This document shows positions 27,301 through 47,300 of a DNA stretch of 64,000 nt, in pieces. The first letter of the stretch is position 1, and every line of letters starts with the position of its first letter. The notes below the pieces were generated by a model, which was not told where the DNA came from, did not search any database, and saw nothing but the letters and a program-made list of their open reading frames with translations. The position numbers and the translations under genes are program-made. This stretch comes from Anaerolineales bacterium (GTDB taxonomy: Bacteria > Chloroflexota > Anaerolineae > Anaerolineales > UBA6663), in assembly GCA_020850595.1 (NCBI GenBank), contig JADZEK010000138.1, forward strand, positions 1 to 64,000, read 5' to 3'.

Positions 27301-27625
27301 CCACAAGCGGCTGACTGCCGCCGAGGCCGATGAAGACGCCAACGCGCTCCTTGGGCAGGGTGGCGGGCGGGCGGCCAGCGTGCTCCAAGGCTTCCCAAGC
27401 CGCCGCCAGCAGCGGGCGCAGAGGCAGCGCGAGGTCGGGGTCGGGCATCAGGCCGAGCGCGCCAAAATTCACGCTGGGCGGCAGGCGCGCGGGCGTGAGG
27501 GCATGGCCGATGAGGGCCGGGCGGTCAGCGCGGGCGCGCTCGGCGGCGGCCTTCTCACGGCGCAGGTCGGCCAGTTCGCGCAGGTTCTGGCGCAGTTGGT
27601 CACGCGGGTCGGGGGCGTCGGTCAT
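24338..27625 (-). CDS. SorC-like protein: decayed KS-AT-PCP-FkbM O-methyltransferase
   Basis: A 1095-residue protein. Residues 8-35 form a coiled-coil start like a PKS docking end. About 36-245 is a shortened KS remnant (AWEALEHAG, GVFIGLGG, GLVVLKRLSDAVEQRD); at the nucleophile the usual DTACSSS is VEAGDAS (Gly130), and the HGTGT segment is missing, so it cannot condense. About 355-690 is an AT (GYSLGEY, Ser478; HAFHTP; GLGSHY in place of GQGSQ). About 745-815 is a carrier of peptidyl type (FFEQGGNSLLAAQ, Ser777). About 835-1095 is an FkbM methyltransferase (VVVFDVGANIGLFSLY; IDLLKVDVQKAELDVL). Soraphen SorC has AT-ACP-methyltransferase and serves methoxymalonyl supply; this is its likely counterpart. 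It should methylate hydroxymalonyl on a carrier and may load the extender. Confidence 0.87.
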   Translation of the reverse strand: MTDAPDPRDQLRQNLRELADLRREKAAAERARADRPALIGHALTPARLPPSVNFGALGLMPDPDLALPLRPLLAAAWEALEHAGRPPATLPKERVGVFIGLGGSQPLVGAAQALARALGLRGPALNVEAGDASALAALDLAGRSLLAHDVDLALAGGVAQPEEAGLVVLKRLSDAVEQRDHIIAVIEAQRVGVLPAAPPDVPALVAALTGRAPAAVRAVGLPDPAPGGHLAGLAALVEACATFTPDAPTVVLAADRANWAGLALRVGAPPPNTDQPVPHLLLLSAPSETALAESASRLAAHLRARPDTPLAEVAYTLRAGRAALTHRRYHVVADHAAAVAALEAPAPRSAVSAAVAPPPVFLFPGLGSHYVNMAAGLYQDEPIFRAAVDECARLLEPHLGLNIRALFLMTPSGPAAPPAAGGLDLRKLLRRAEAAPDPAVARLDQTIHAQPALFAVEYALARLLTAWGLRPAALLGYSLGEYVAACLAGVLSLPDALALVAARARLIQALPPGQMLAVPLSEAELAPWLADDVSVSGVIGHAVCVVAGPPEAVTALAARLAAAAIAATTLPTTHAFHTPLLRPIAAPFAAALRSVRLQPPAVPYLSNLTGTWITAAEATSPEYWVEHSCRPVQFARGIETLHHAGYGLLLEVGPAQALTGLIPALARDLDAPALRAVPTMRAAYETTPDAAALQRALGELWLAGVAADWEAFHPARRVPLPPTVLSGVGVPSTALAADLATPPATPTVVALAGLWCELLKLPAADPRQTFFEQGGNSLLAAQLIYRIRKTFGVTLPLRALYEAPGLDAMARLIDGRAAPAAGNGHAPPPSPGLPLTLPNGLEIMGVNPQEVAHFYEDIFVNQVYVSHGIALPPDVVVFDVGANIGLFSLYVHTQALGARVFSFEPAPPLFRLLQANLARHGVAGAAYNCALSHAAGTAEFTFYPKSTGMSSLYADLADEQAVLTTVLQNQLRRGEQELAMLLDHAGDYLAERFRAETFTCPLRPLSDVIAETGVERIDLLKVDVQKAELDVLLGLADADWPKVRQVVVEVHDTDGRLAHLSRMLTERGFQVTTDQEALYAGSAIYLLYGTRPSGA

Positions 27626-27637
27626 GGCGCAGCGGGC

Positions 27638-30600
27638 CTAAGCGCCGCCCTCCCGTTGCAGGGCGGCCAACTGGGCGGCCAACTCGGCGGCGGCGGCGGC
27701 TTCGGAGAGCGCGGCAATGCGCTGTTCCAGCGCAGGCGCGACCGGCTCGGTCACATCGGCTTCGGGCAGGGTGAACACTTCCTTGAGCAGATAGGCAGCC
27801 GCCGCATCGAGGGTGGGGTAGTCAAAGAGCAGCGTCACGGGCAGGCTCTGGCCGGCAAGGCGCACGACGGCGTTACGCAGTTCCACCGCCATGAGCGAGT
27901 CCAGGCCATAGTCGTTCAGGGGTTGGTGAATGTCAATGGCACTATTAGCGGGCAGGCCCAGCACCCGGACGGCCGCGCCCTGGAGGGCCTCGAGCAGGAG
28001 CGGGCGGCGGCGCGCGGCGGGCGCCTGGGCCAACGCGGAGCGCAGGGCGGCAGCGGCTTCGGCCTCCACCGGGGAGGCGGCCGGAAAGAGCGGCGCGAGG
28101 AAGGTGGAGGCGGCCGGGCCTTCCAGCGGCAAGCGGCGCGCCGCCGGCTGCCAACCAATGACGGCCAACTGCGGCGAAGGCTGGGCGAGGGCGACGCCGA
28201 GCGCGCGCAGCGCCGACTCGGGCGCGAGTGGCCCAATGCCCCACGCCCGCCAGCGATGAACGCTGCCTTCCGCGCCGGAGGCAAGGCCGCCGCCCTGCCA
28301 CGGCCCCCAGTTGACGGCGAGCGCGGGCAAACCGGCGGCGCGGCGAGCGTGCGCCAGCGCATCAAGCGCGGCGTTGGCGGCGGCGTAGGCAGCCTGACCG
28401 GGCGGGCCGAGCAGCGCGGCGGCCGACGAGAACAGCACAAAGTAATCAAGCGGGTCGGACTGCGTGAGCGTGTGTAGATACCACCCGCCGGCGAGCTTGG
28501 GGGCCAGCGCCTGATGATATTGGTCGAGGGTGAGGGTGCGCAGCGTGGCATCGGCCGACACCCCCGCCAGGTGGAACACGCCGCGCAGCGGCCGCGCAGC
28601 GCGCACGTTCGCCAGCGCGGCGGCGAGTGCCGCGTGGTCGGTCACATCTACCGGCGTGAAGACGACTTGCGCGCCGGCCGCGCCCAGCGCTTTGATTTGC
28701 GCGGCGGCTTCAGCCGCGGGCGGGCGGCGGCCGAGGAGCGTGAGGTGTCGCGCGCCCTGCCCCACCAGCCACCCGGCAACGGCGAGGCCCAGCGCGCCCG
28801 CGCCGCCGGTGACCACATAGGCCGCCGCGGGGTCAAACGCCGGGGGCGCGCCCACCGCCGCCGGCAAGCCCGCCGCGAGGCGCGCCACGTGGCGGCGGCC
28901 CGCGCGCAGCACGACGCGCTGCTCGTCATCGCGTGCGGCTAACTCGGCCAGCACGGTATCGAGGTCAGGCATGTCCACGTCAATCAGCCCGGCCCACAGC
29001 TCGGGCAGTTCGGCGGCGAGCGAGGGGCCGAGGCCCCACAGGGTCGCCGCCCAGGTGTGCGCGGGCGAGGCGCTGAAGCCGGGGGCCGCGCCGTGGGTGA
29101 GGGCGCGCAGGCGCGGCAGCGGGCCGGGGCGCGCCGCGAGGGCTTGCGCCAGCCGGAGCAGGCTGTCGCTGCTGCTGGCTTGCGCCGCCAGCGGGTCGGC
29201 CGCGGTTTCCGCGCCGAGGCTCCAGGCATGGAGCACCTGCGCGGGTGAGCCATGCGCGGCCGACACTTCGTCCAGCAGGCGGGCGTAGTCGCCCGATTCG
29301 GCAGGGCGTAACTGCCAGGCGTTGTCAGCCAGGCGCGCGAAGGCTTCGCCCGGAAGCACCGTCACGACCGGGCGCGCGGGCGCACGCAGATGTTCGGCGA
29401 GCGCCGCACCGAAGCCGGCGGTGCCTGCGAACACAAGCCGCAGGCCGTCGGGCGCCGCGGCGGACGGGGGCGCGGGGACGACGGGCCACCCTACCTGGAA
29501 GAATAAATCGGTGAGTGGGGCCTCGGCCTGCACGACGCGGCGCAACGCGGCCTCGGTCATCGGCCGGCCGTGTAGGCCGACAACTTCCAGCAGCAAGCGG
29601 CCATCGGCGGCATACAGGCGCAGGTCGCCCGCTACCATCGAGCTGCCGGGGGGCACGGGCCGCGCCACGGCGTGGCAAACGGCCGGGTCATCCAGCGGAG
29701 CGTAGAATCGCAGGTGGTCCACGCTGTACGGCACATAGACCGGGAGGCCCGCCGTGTCTACGATGGCCGAGAGGCATTGCAAGCAGGCATCGAGCAGGCC
29801 GGGCGGCGCCGGGCAGCCGGGCAGCGCGTCGGCGGGCGTGGGCGCGCGCAACCGGCAGAGCGCTTGCGCTTCGCCGCGCTGGATGGTCTCGATCCAGCGA
29901 AAAGCCGGGCCAAAGGCGTAGCCGCGCACCGCCAGGGCGGTGTAGAAGGCGGCGGCGTCGGCGGGCCGCGGGCAAAGGGCATAGAGGGCGTTCAGATCGG
30001 CCGCGGGCGGGGGCGCGGCCGCGGAGCGCACCGCGTAGCCACTCATGTGCTCCGTCCAGGCGGGCAGCGCTTCGGCGGCCGACGCGCTGGCAATACGCAG
30101 TTGGGCGCGGTCGGGGCCGGCCGGCTCCCACACCAGGTCGCAGCGGCGCGGGGCGGCGGCGGCCAGCACAAGCGGGTGCGTGAAGGCCACCGCTTCCAGC
30201 GCGGCCGGGCCGGGGCCGAACATGGCCTGCACGGCGGCCAGGCTGCGGGCCAGGTGCGCGCCGGCCGCCACCACGAGGCGGCCATGCACCTGATGGTCGG
30301 ACAAGAAGGCAAACGAGTCCGGCGTGAGTGTGTGCGTGTGGAGCGCCGCCGCCAGCGGCGCGGGCAGACGCACGCCCAGCCAGCCGCCCTCGGCGCCGCC
30401 CGGCCAGGCGGGCGCGGCCAAGCGCGCGTGGGACGTGAACCAATAGCGCTCGCGCAGCCAGGGCATGAGCGGCAGCGCTAGGTTGGGCACGAGCCGGCCG
30501 GCATGGAGGGTGGCCCAATCCACGCGCGCGCCGCCCGCGTGCAGCGCGGCGAGGCTGTCGGCCATCTGCCGCAGCGCGGTGGCGTCGTCGCGCAGCGAGG

Positions 30601-33208
30601 GCAGCCAGGCCACCGGCGCGTCGGGCGCGCAGCGGCGCGCGAGGGCGAGCGTGGCGGCGGATGGGCCGATCTCGACCACGAACGGCGCACCCTGCTCGGC
30701 CAGCGTGCGCAGCGCGCCTTCAAGGTTGAAGGGTTGGCGCGACTGGCCAATCCAGTAGGCGGGCGTGAGCAACTCGGCATCCACCGGGCCGCCGGTGTAG
30801 GCCGAGATGAACGGCCGCGCGGGGCGCTGGAAGCGGGCGCGGTTGAGGTGCGCCGCGAAGCCCGCCACGACCGGGTCCATGAGGGGTGTGTGAATGGGGA
30901 AGGCCGCGCCATCGAAGCCGCGCAGCGCGCGCACCGCCAGACCGGCCGCCGTGGCTTCCGCGAACAATAGCTGTAACGAGTCGGCATACCCGGCGAGCGT
31001 GGTCACCTTCGGCCCGCTGCGGCCGACCGCCCAGACCCGGCCCGCGTGCCGGTCGAGCACGGGCTGCACGTCGGCCAGGTCGGCCAAGATCACGCCCACG
31101 CCGCCCGTCACGCCCTGCGCGGCCATCAACTGAGCGCGCTCGGCCACGAGCATCAGGGCCTCGGGCAGGCTGAGCACCTCGGCGACGACGGCGGCGGCGA
31201 ACTCACCCAGGCTGTGGCCCGCTACCAGCGCCGGCTCGACGCCCCAGCTTTGCCAGAGGCGCGCCAAGGCCACCTGAAAGGCGAACAGGCTGACCTGCGA
31301 GGTGACCACATCGGCAAACGGCTCGCCCTGGTGGGCGGGGTCGTAGAGCGTAGCGGCCAGCGGCGGCGCGCAGTACGGCGCGGCCAGCGCGCTGACCTCA
31401 TCCAACGCGGCGCGGAAAGCAGGGTAGGCCGAGTAGAGGGCGTGGCCCATGCCCCGATGTTGGCCACCCTGCCCGCTGAACAGGAAGGCCACGCGCGCGT
31501 CGCCCGAGGGCAGACGGCGGCCGGTGTGCAGGCCGGCGGCCGGCTGCCCGGCGCCATAGGCCGCGAGCTTCGCGCGCAACTCGGCCGCGCTCGCGGCGCT
31601 GACCGCCAGCCGCCAGCCCCAATGCGAGCGGCGCATCTGGCTGGCGGCGCACAGGGCCGCCAGCGCGTCATCATCCACGGGCAGTGCTTCCAGCGCGCGG
31701 GCACTCAAGGCTTTAAGCTGCGGCTCGGAGCGGGCCGAGAGCAGGAAGACGGGCGGCGCAGCAGACGTCACGACTGGGGCGCTGGGCGCAGCGGGCGCTT
31801 CCTCCAAGATCACGTGCGCGTTCGTGCCGCTGAAGCCAAAGGCGCTCACGGCGGCCAGGCGCGGGCCGTTGGCCGCCGGCCAGTCGGTCAGCGTGGTGGG
31901 CACGCGCAGCGCGAGGCGCGCCCAGGCGACGCGCGGGTTGGGCTGAGTGAAGTGCAGGTGTGGCGGCAGCGCCCGGTGCTGAAGACTGAGCACCGCCTTA
32001 ATTAGCCCGGCGATGCCGGCCGCGCCTTCCAGGTGGCCGAAGTTGGTCTTAACCGAGCCGACGTAAAGCGGCGCGGGCGCGGCCGCGCCGGGCTGGATCA
32101 GGCGGCTATAGGCTTCGGCCAGCGCGTGCAGCTCAATGGGGTCGCCCAGCGGCGTGCCCGTGCCGTGCGCTTCCACGTAGCCGACGTCCGCCGGGTCTAC
32201 GCCCGCTTGCGCCTGCGCGGCGCGGATGACGGCCTGCTGCGCGGGGCCGTTGGGCACGGTGAGGGCGCTGGTGTGGCCGTCTTGATTGACGGCCGAGCCG
32301 CGAATGACGGCGCGGATGGGGTCGCCCGCCGCCAGCGCCTCGCTGAGGCGCTTGAGCACCACCACGCCGCACCCCTCGCCGCGAATAAAACCGTCGGCCG
32401 CGGCGTCGAAGGTCTTGCAGTAGCCGTCAGGCGCCAGGGCGTTCATGCGGCAGAAGGCCACGCTGCTGCCGGGCGAGAGGATGAGGTTCACGCCGGCGGC
32501 CAGGGCCGTGTCGCATTCGCGCTGGCGCAGGCTCTGGCAGGCCAGGTGCACCGAAACAAGCGATGACGAGCAGGCGGTATCTACCGCGAGGGCCGGGCCA
32601 TGCAGACCGAGCACGTAGGCCAGGCGGCCCGCGGCCACGTTGGGCGCGTTGCCGGTGAGCACGTAGGCGTCAATATCGCTCAGGCCGCTGTGCTCAATAA
32701 GCAGATGGGAGTAATCGGACGAGGCCAGGCCGACGAACACGCCCGTGCGCGTGCCGGACAGCGCGGCGATGGGCAGGCCCGCGTCCTCCAGCGCCTCCCA
32801 GGCCACCTCCAGCAGCAGGCGCTGCTGCGGGTCGAGGTGCGCCGCCTCGCGCGGGGCCAGGCCGAAGAAGACCGGGTCGAAGCCGGCTACGTCGTCGAGG
32901 AAGCCGCCCAAGCGGGTGTAGAGCTTGCCGGGCGCGGCTGGGTCGGGGTCGTAGAGCGCCTCGGCGTCCCAGCGATCGGCGGGCACGGGGCCAATGGCGT
33001 CTACCCCCTGGGCGAGCATGGCCCAGTAGCGGCCGGGTGTGTCGGCCCCGCCGGGGAAGCGGCAACCCAGGCCGACAATGGCGATGGGTTCAGCCGCCGG
33101 GCGCGCGGCCTGCGCCTGAGCGGCGGCCAACTCGGCGCGCATGGCCTTTAGCTCGCGCAAGGCTCTGGCGAGCAGGTCTTTGGTGGCGGGGACGGAGTCG
33201 GCCGTCAT
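27638..33208 (-). CDS. modular type I PKS, module 6 (KS-AT-DH-KR-ACP)
   Basis: 1856 residues. N-terminal coiled coil (about 8-35). KS about 40-470 with DTACSSS (Cys213), YVEAHGTG and KTNFGH intact. AT about 572-860: GHSLGE (Ser666), but the specificity segment is FPIHTP (770-775), unlike the malonyl HAFH or methylmalonyl YASH patterns. DH about 945-1225: DHQVHG with His972 present, but the motif ends in Ala instead of Pro (RLVVA); LLDACLQ keeps the Asp. KR about 1455-1650: TGGAGALG, FSSAAALLG, AAYAAANA with catalytic Tyr; the LDD region reads SAD. ACP about 1745-1815 with YGLDSLMAVEL. An Ala/Glu-rich tail (ALSEAAAAAELAAQLAAL) ends it. It has no thioesterase although it is the last intact condensing module of the operon. 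Confidence 0.93.
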   Translation of the reverse strand: MTADSVPATKDLLARALRELKAMRAELAAAQAQAARPAAEPIAIVGLGCRFPGGADTPGRYWAMLAQGVDAIGPVPADRWDAEALYDPDPAAPGKLYTRLGGFLDDVAGFDPVFFGLAPREAAHLDPQQRLLLEVAWEALEDAGLPIAALSGTRTGVFVGLASSDYSHLLIEHSGLSDIDAYVLTGNAPNVAAGRLAYVLGLHGPALAVDTACSSSLVSVHLACQSLRQRECDTALAAGVNLILSPGSSVAFCRMNALAPDGYCKTFDAAADGFIRGEGCGVVVLKRLSEALAAGDPIRAVIRGSAVNQDGHTSALTVPNGPAQQAVIRAAQAQAGVDPADVGYVEAHGTGTPLGDPIELHALAEAYSRLIQPGAAAPAPLYVGSVKTNFGHLEGAAGIAGLIKAVLSLQHRALPPHLHFTQPNPRVAWARLALRVPTTLTDWPAANGPRLAAVSAFGFSGTNAHVILEEAPAAPSAPVVTSAAPPVFLLSARSEPQLKALSARALEALPVDDDALAALCAASQMRRSHWGWRLAVSAASAAELRAKLAAYGAGQPAAGLHTGRRLPSGDARVAFLFSGQGGQHRGMGHALYSAYPAFRAALDEVSALAAPYCAPPLAATLYDPAHQGEPFADVVTSQVSLFAFQVALARLWQSWGVEPALVAGHSLGEFAAAVVAEVLSLPEALMLVAERAQLMAAQGVTGGVGVILADLADVQPVLDRHAGRVWAVGRSGPKVTTLAGYADSLQLLFAEATAAGLAVRALRGFDGAAFPIHTPLMDPVVAGFAAHLNRARFQRPARPFISAYTGGPVDAELLTPAYWIGQSRQPFNLEGALRTLAEQGAPFVVEIGPSAATLALARRCAPDAPVAWLPSLRDDATALRQMADSLAALHAGGARVDWATLHAGRLVPNLALPLMPWLRERYWFTSHARLAAPAWPGGAEGGWLGVRLPAPLAAALHTHTLTPDSFAFLSDHQVHGRLVVAAGAHLARSLAAVQAMFGPGPAALEAVAFTHPLVLAAAAPRRCDLVWEPAGPDRAQLRIASASAAEALPAWTEHMSGYAVRSAAAPPPAADLNALYALCPRPADAAAFYTALAVRGYAFGPAFRWIETIQRGEAQALCRLRAPTPADALPGCPAPPGLLDACLQCLSAIVDTAGLPVYVPYSVDHLRFYAPLDDPAVCHAVARPVPPGSSMVAGDLRLYAADGRLLLEVVGLHGRPMTEAALRRVVQAEAPLTDLFFQVGWPVVPAPPSAAAPDGLRLVFAGTAGFGAALAEHLRAPARPVVTVLPGEAFARLADNAWQLRPAESGDYARLLDEVSAAHGSPAQVLHAWSLGAETAADPLAAQASSSDSLLRLAQALAARPGPLPRLRALTHGAAPGFSASPAHTWAATLWGLGPSLAAELPELWAGLIDVDMPDLDTVLAELAARDDEQRVVLRAGRRHVARLAAGLPAAVGAPPAFDPAAAYVVTGGAGALGLAVAGWLVGQGARHLTLLGRRPPAAEAAAQIKALGAAGAQVVFTPVDVTDHAALAAALANVRAARPLRGVFHLAGVSADATLRTLTLDQYHQALAPKLAGGWYLHTLTQSDPLDYFVLFSSAAALLGPPGQAAYAAANAALDALAHARRAAGLPALAVNWGPWQGGGLASGAEGSVHRWRAWGIGPLAPESALRALGVALAQPSPQLAVIGWQPAARRLPLEGPAASTFLAPLFPAASPVEAEAAAALRSALAQAPAARRRPLLLEALQGAAVRVLGLPANSAIDIHQPLNDYGLDSLMAVELRNAVVRLAGQSLPVTLLFDYPTLDAAAAYLLKEVFTLPEADVTEPVAPALEQRIAALSEAAAAAELAAQLAALQREGGA

Positions 33209-33221
33209 CGGTCAGTTACCG

Positions 33222-44361
<11,140 letters not shown>

Positions 44362-44365
44362 GGCG

Positions 44366-47300
44366 CTAGAGCGTCTTATTCGCGCGCGCCACCTGCGCGG
44401 CGAGCAGGGCTTCGAGGTCGGCTTCGGAGAGGCCGGCCAGCGCGTCGGCGGCGGCTTCGGGCGCGGCGGCGGACGGCGCGGCCTCGTCCAGGCTGACGCC
44501 CAACTCGCCCGCCAGGTAGCCGGCCAGCTCGGCCAGCGTGGGATAGTTCCACACCAGCGATACGGGCAGCACCAGCCCCAACTGGCGCTCCAGGTTGGTC
44601 TTCACCTCCACCGCCATGAGCGAGTCGAAGCCCAGTGAGCCGAAGGGCGTATGCGGGTCGAGCTGGCTGGGCGGCAGGCGCAGCACTTGCGCAATCTGCC
44701 GCGTGAGAAACGCCAGCAGGAAGTCGCGGCGCTCGGGGCCGGCGGCGAGGGCGGCCAACTGGGCCGCGACGGCTCCACCGGGCGCTCCGCCGGCGGCGGC
44801 GGCGGCGTGGCGCTGGGCGAGGTCGGCCAGGTAGGGCGCGGCCGCCGTGGTCGGGAAAGCCTGGAACCAGCGCGGCCAGTCCACCGCCATGGCGATCGGC
44901 TGCGCCGCCGTACCCGCCAGGCAGTGCGCGAACAGCGCCAGCCCCACGTCTGGTGTAATCGGAGCGACGCCGCCCGCCATGACGCGCTCGGCGCTGAGTT
45001 TGCCTGCCGCCGCGCCCAGCCCCACCCACGGCCCCCAACTGATACTGACGCCGGGCAGTCCTAGCCCGCGCCGATGCGCGGCCAGCCCATCGAGGAAGGC
45101 GCTGGCGGCGGCGTGATTGCTTTGCCCCGGTGAGCCGAACACGGCGGCGACCGACGAGAACAGCACGAAGAAATCGAGCGGGCGCTCGCGGGTGAGCTCG
45201 TGCAGATGCCAACCGCCGGCCAGCTTGGCGCGCAGCACACGCCGGAAGCGGTCGGAGTCCATGTTCGGCAGCAGCGCATCGTCGAGCGTGCCGGCCGCGT
45301 GCACCACACCGGCCAGCGGCGGCAGGTGATCGAGCGCGCTCAAGGCGCGGGCCAATTCGGCGCGCTCGGCCACGTCGGCGAGTTCGGCCCGCACCTCCGC
45401 CCCGGCCGCGCGCAACTGATCGAGGGCAGCGGCGGCCTCCGGCGCAGGCGGGCGGCGGCCGATGAGCAGCAGATGCCGCGCGCCCTGCTCCACCAGCCAG
45501 CGCGCCACGGCCAGGCCCAGCCCGCCAAAGCCGCCGGTGATGGCATAGGCCGCGTGCGGCTGGATGGCGGGCGCGGGCCGCGCCCCCAGGGCCAGTGGCG
45601 CGAGGCGCGCCACGAACCGCTGCCCGCCGCGCAGCGCGACCTGGTTCGCGGCGCTGCCCGAGAGCAATTCGTCCACCAGCGCCTTCGCGTCGCCGGGGCC
45701 GGCCACGTCTACCAGCGCGGCGCGCAGTTCGGCGGCCTCGGTCTGGAGCACGCGGCCCAGGCCCCACAGCGGCGCTTGCCCCACGCCGGAGAGCGCAGCC
45801 GAGGCGGACACGGCCACCGCGCCGCGCGTGATGAGCCATAAGCGCGGCGGGCGCGGCAGCGCGGCCAACGCCTGCGCCAGGTAGAGGGCCGGGAGGCTGT
45901 TCGCCTCCGCCGCAGCCGGGAGCGAGTCTGCCGCATGGTCCACGTCCGCGCAGTACAGCACACCGCGCAGGTCGGGGTAGGCGACAAGCGTCTCGGCTAG
46001 CCAGCGGCGGCAGCCGTCGGGCGTGTTGGCGACGGTAAGCGCGCCAGCGCCGTTGGGTGGGCGGTCGGCGGCTTCCACGTGCGCCAAGATCGGGTAGCCG
46101 CCACGTGTGCGCAGCTCAGCCGCCACCGCCTCGGCCAGGCCCGGCCCAGCGGCAAGCAGCAGCCACTGGCCGCGGGTGGGCAGCGGCGGCAAGTTGAGGG
46201 CCTGCGACTGCCACTGCATTTCATAGAGCCAGCGGGCCAGCGCGAGGCCGCGCGCCCCGGTCAGGCGGCTAGCGGCCACGCGCCGCACCTGTAAGCCGCT
46301 CAGGCGCGCCAGCAGCGCTCCGGCCACGTCGTAGACCTGCACTTCGCCTGTCAGCGTCTCGCCGGCATCGGCCGCGCGCACGGTGGCGCGGCACCAGAGC
46401 GGTTCGGCGCCGCCCAGCCAGTCGAGCGCGCCGAGGGCTATCGGCACGTAGACCTCACCGGGGCCGAGGGCGGCGATGGCGACATCGAAATACGCGGCTG
46501 CGCCGATGGCCTGGAAGCACGAATCCAGCAGGCCCGGATGCAGGCGGTAGCCCGCCTGCTCGTCGGCGTCGGCGGGCGGCCGAAAGCGGCCGACGAGCGC
46601 GCCATCGGCGGCGCGCCAGAGCGCGGCCAGGCGGCGGAAGCTGCCGGTAAGCTGGTAGGGCTGGCCGTCGAGCGCGGCGTGGTAGGCATCGAGCGGCAGG
46701 GGCACGGCTTCGGCGGGCGCGTCCGTGAAGGTTTCCGTGTCAGCCGCGGCGCGGACGGCTTCGAGCAGCGCCGTGACGTGCAGCGCCCAGGGGTCGGCGT
46801 CGGGAGCGGCGGCTGGGCGGCTGAACAACTGCGCCGCGTAGCGCCCGCCGTTCGGCGCGAGCAGCGTTTGCACGCTGAGCGCCTCGGCCTCGCCCATCAG
46901 CATCGGCTCGAGGAACGACACATTCCGAACGGTGACCGGCCGTTCGGCCAGCACCGCGCGCGCGACCTCCAGCAGTTGCGCCAGGTGGGCCGCGCCCGCC
47001 ACGACCATGACGCCGCTGACGCGGTGGTCAGTGAGATAGGGCAGGCGCGCCGCCGAAAAAGTGGCAGCGAACTGCGCCGTCTCCAGCGGCGAGGCCAGCC
47101 GCGAACCGCGCAAAGCAGCTGGGCCGGCCTGCGCGGCGGCTGGGCGCTCAACCTGCGGCACGGGGGCGTTCTCGAACCAGTGGCGCTCGCGGTCCCAGGC
47201 GTAAGTGGGCAGCGGCACGACCCGGCCCGCCGGATACAGCGCGGCCCAATCGGGCGCCAGGCCTGCCACATACAGCCGGGCGACGTTCATCAGCAGCGCG

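Noticed and set aside
24338..27625. SorC-like protein as a seventh condensing module
   Set aside because: Its KS remnant has Gly at the nucleophile and lacks the HGTGT segment, so condensation is not possible.
26432..28477. 681-codon plus-strand frame opposite the SorC-like and module 6 genes
   Set aside because: Antisense shadow spanning two real genes, with low-complexity translation.
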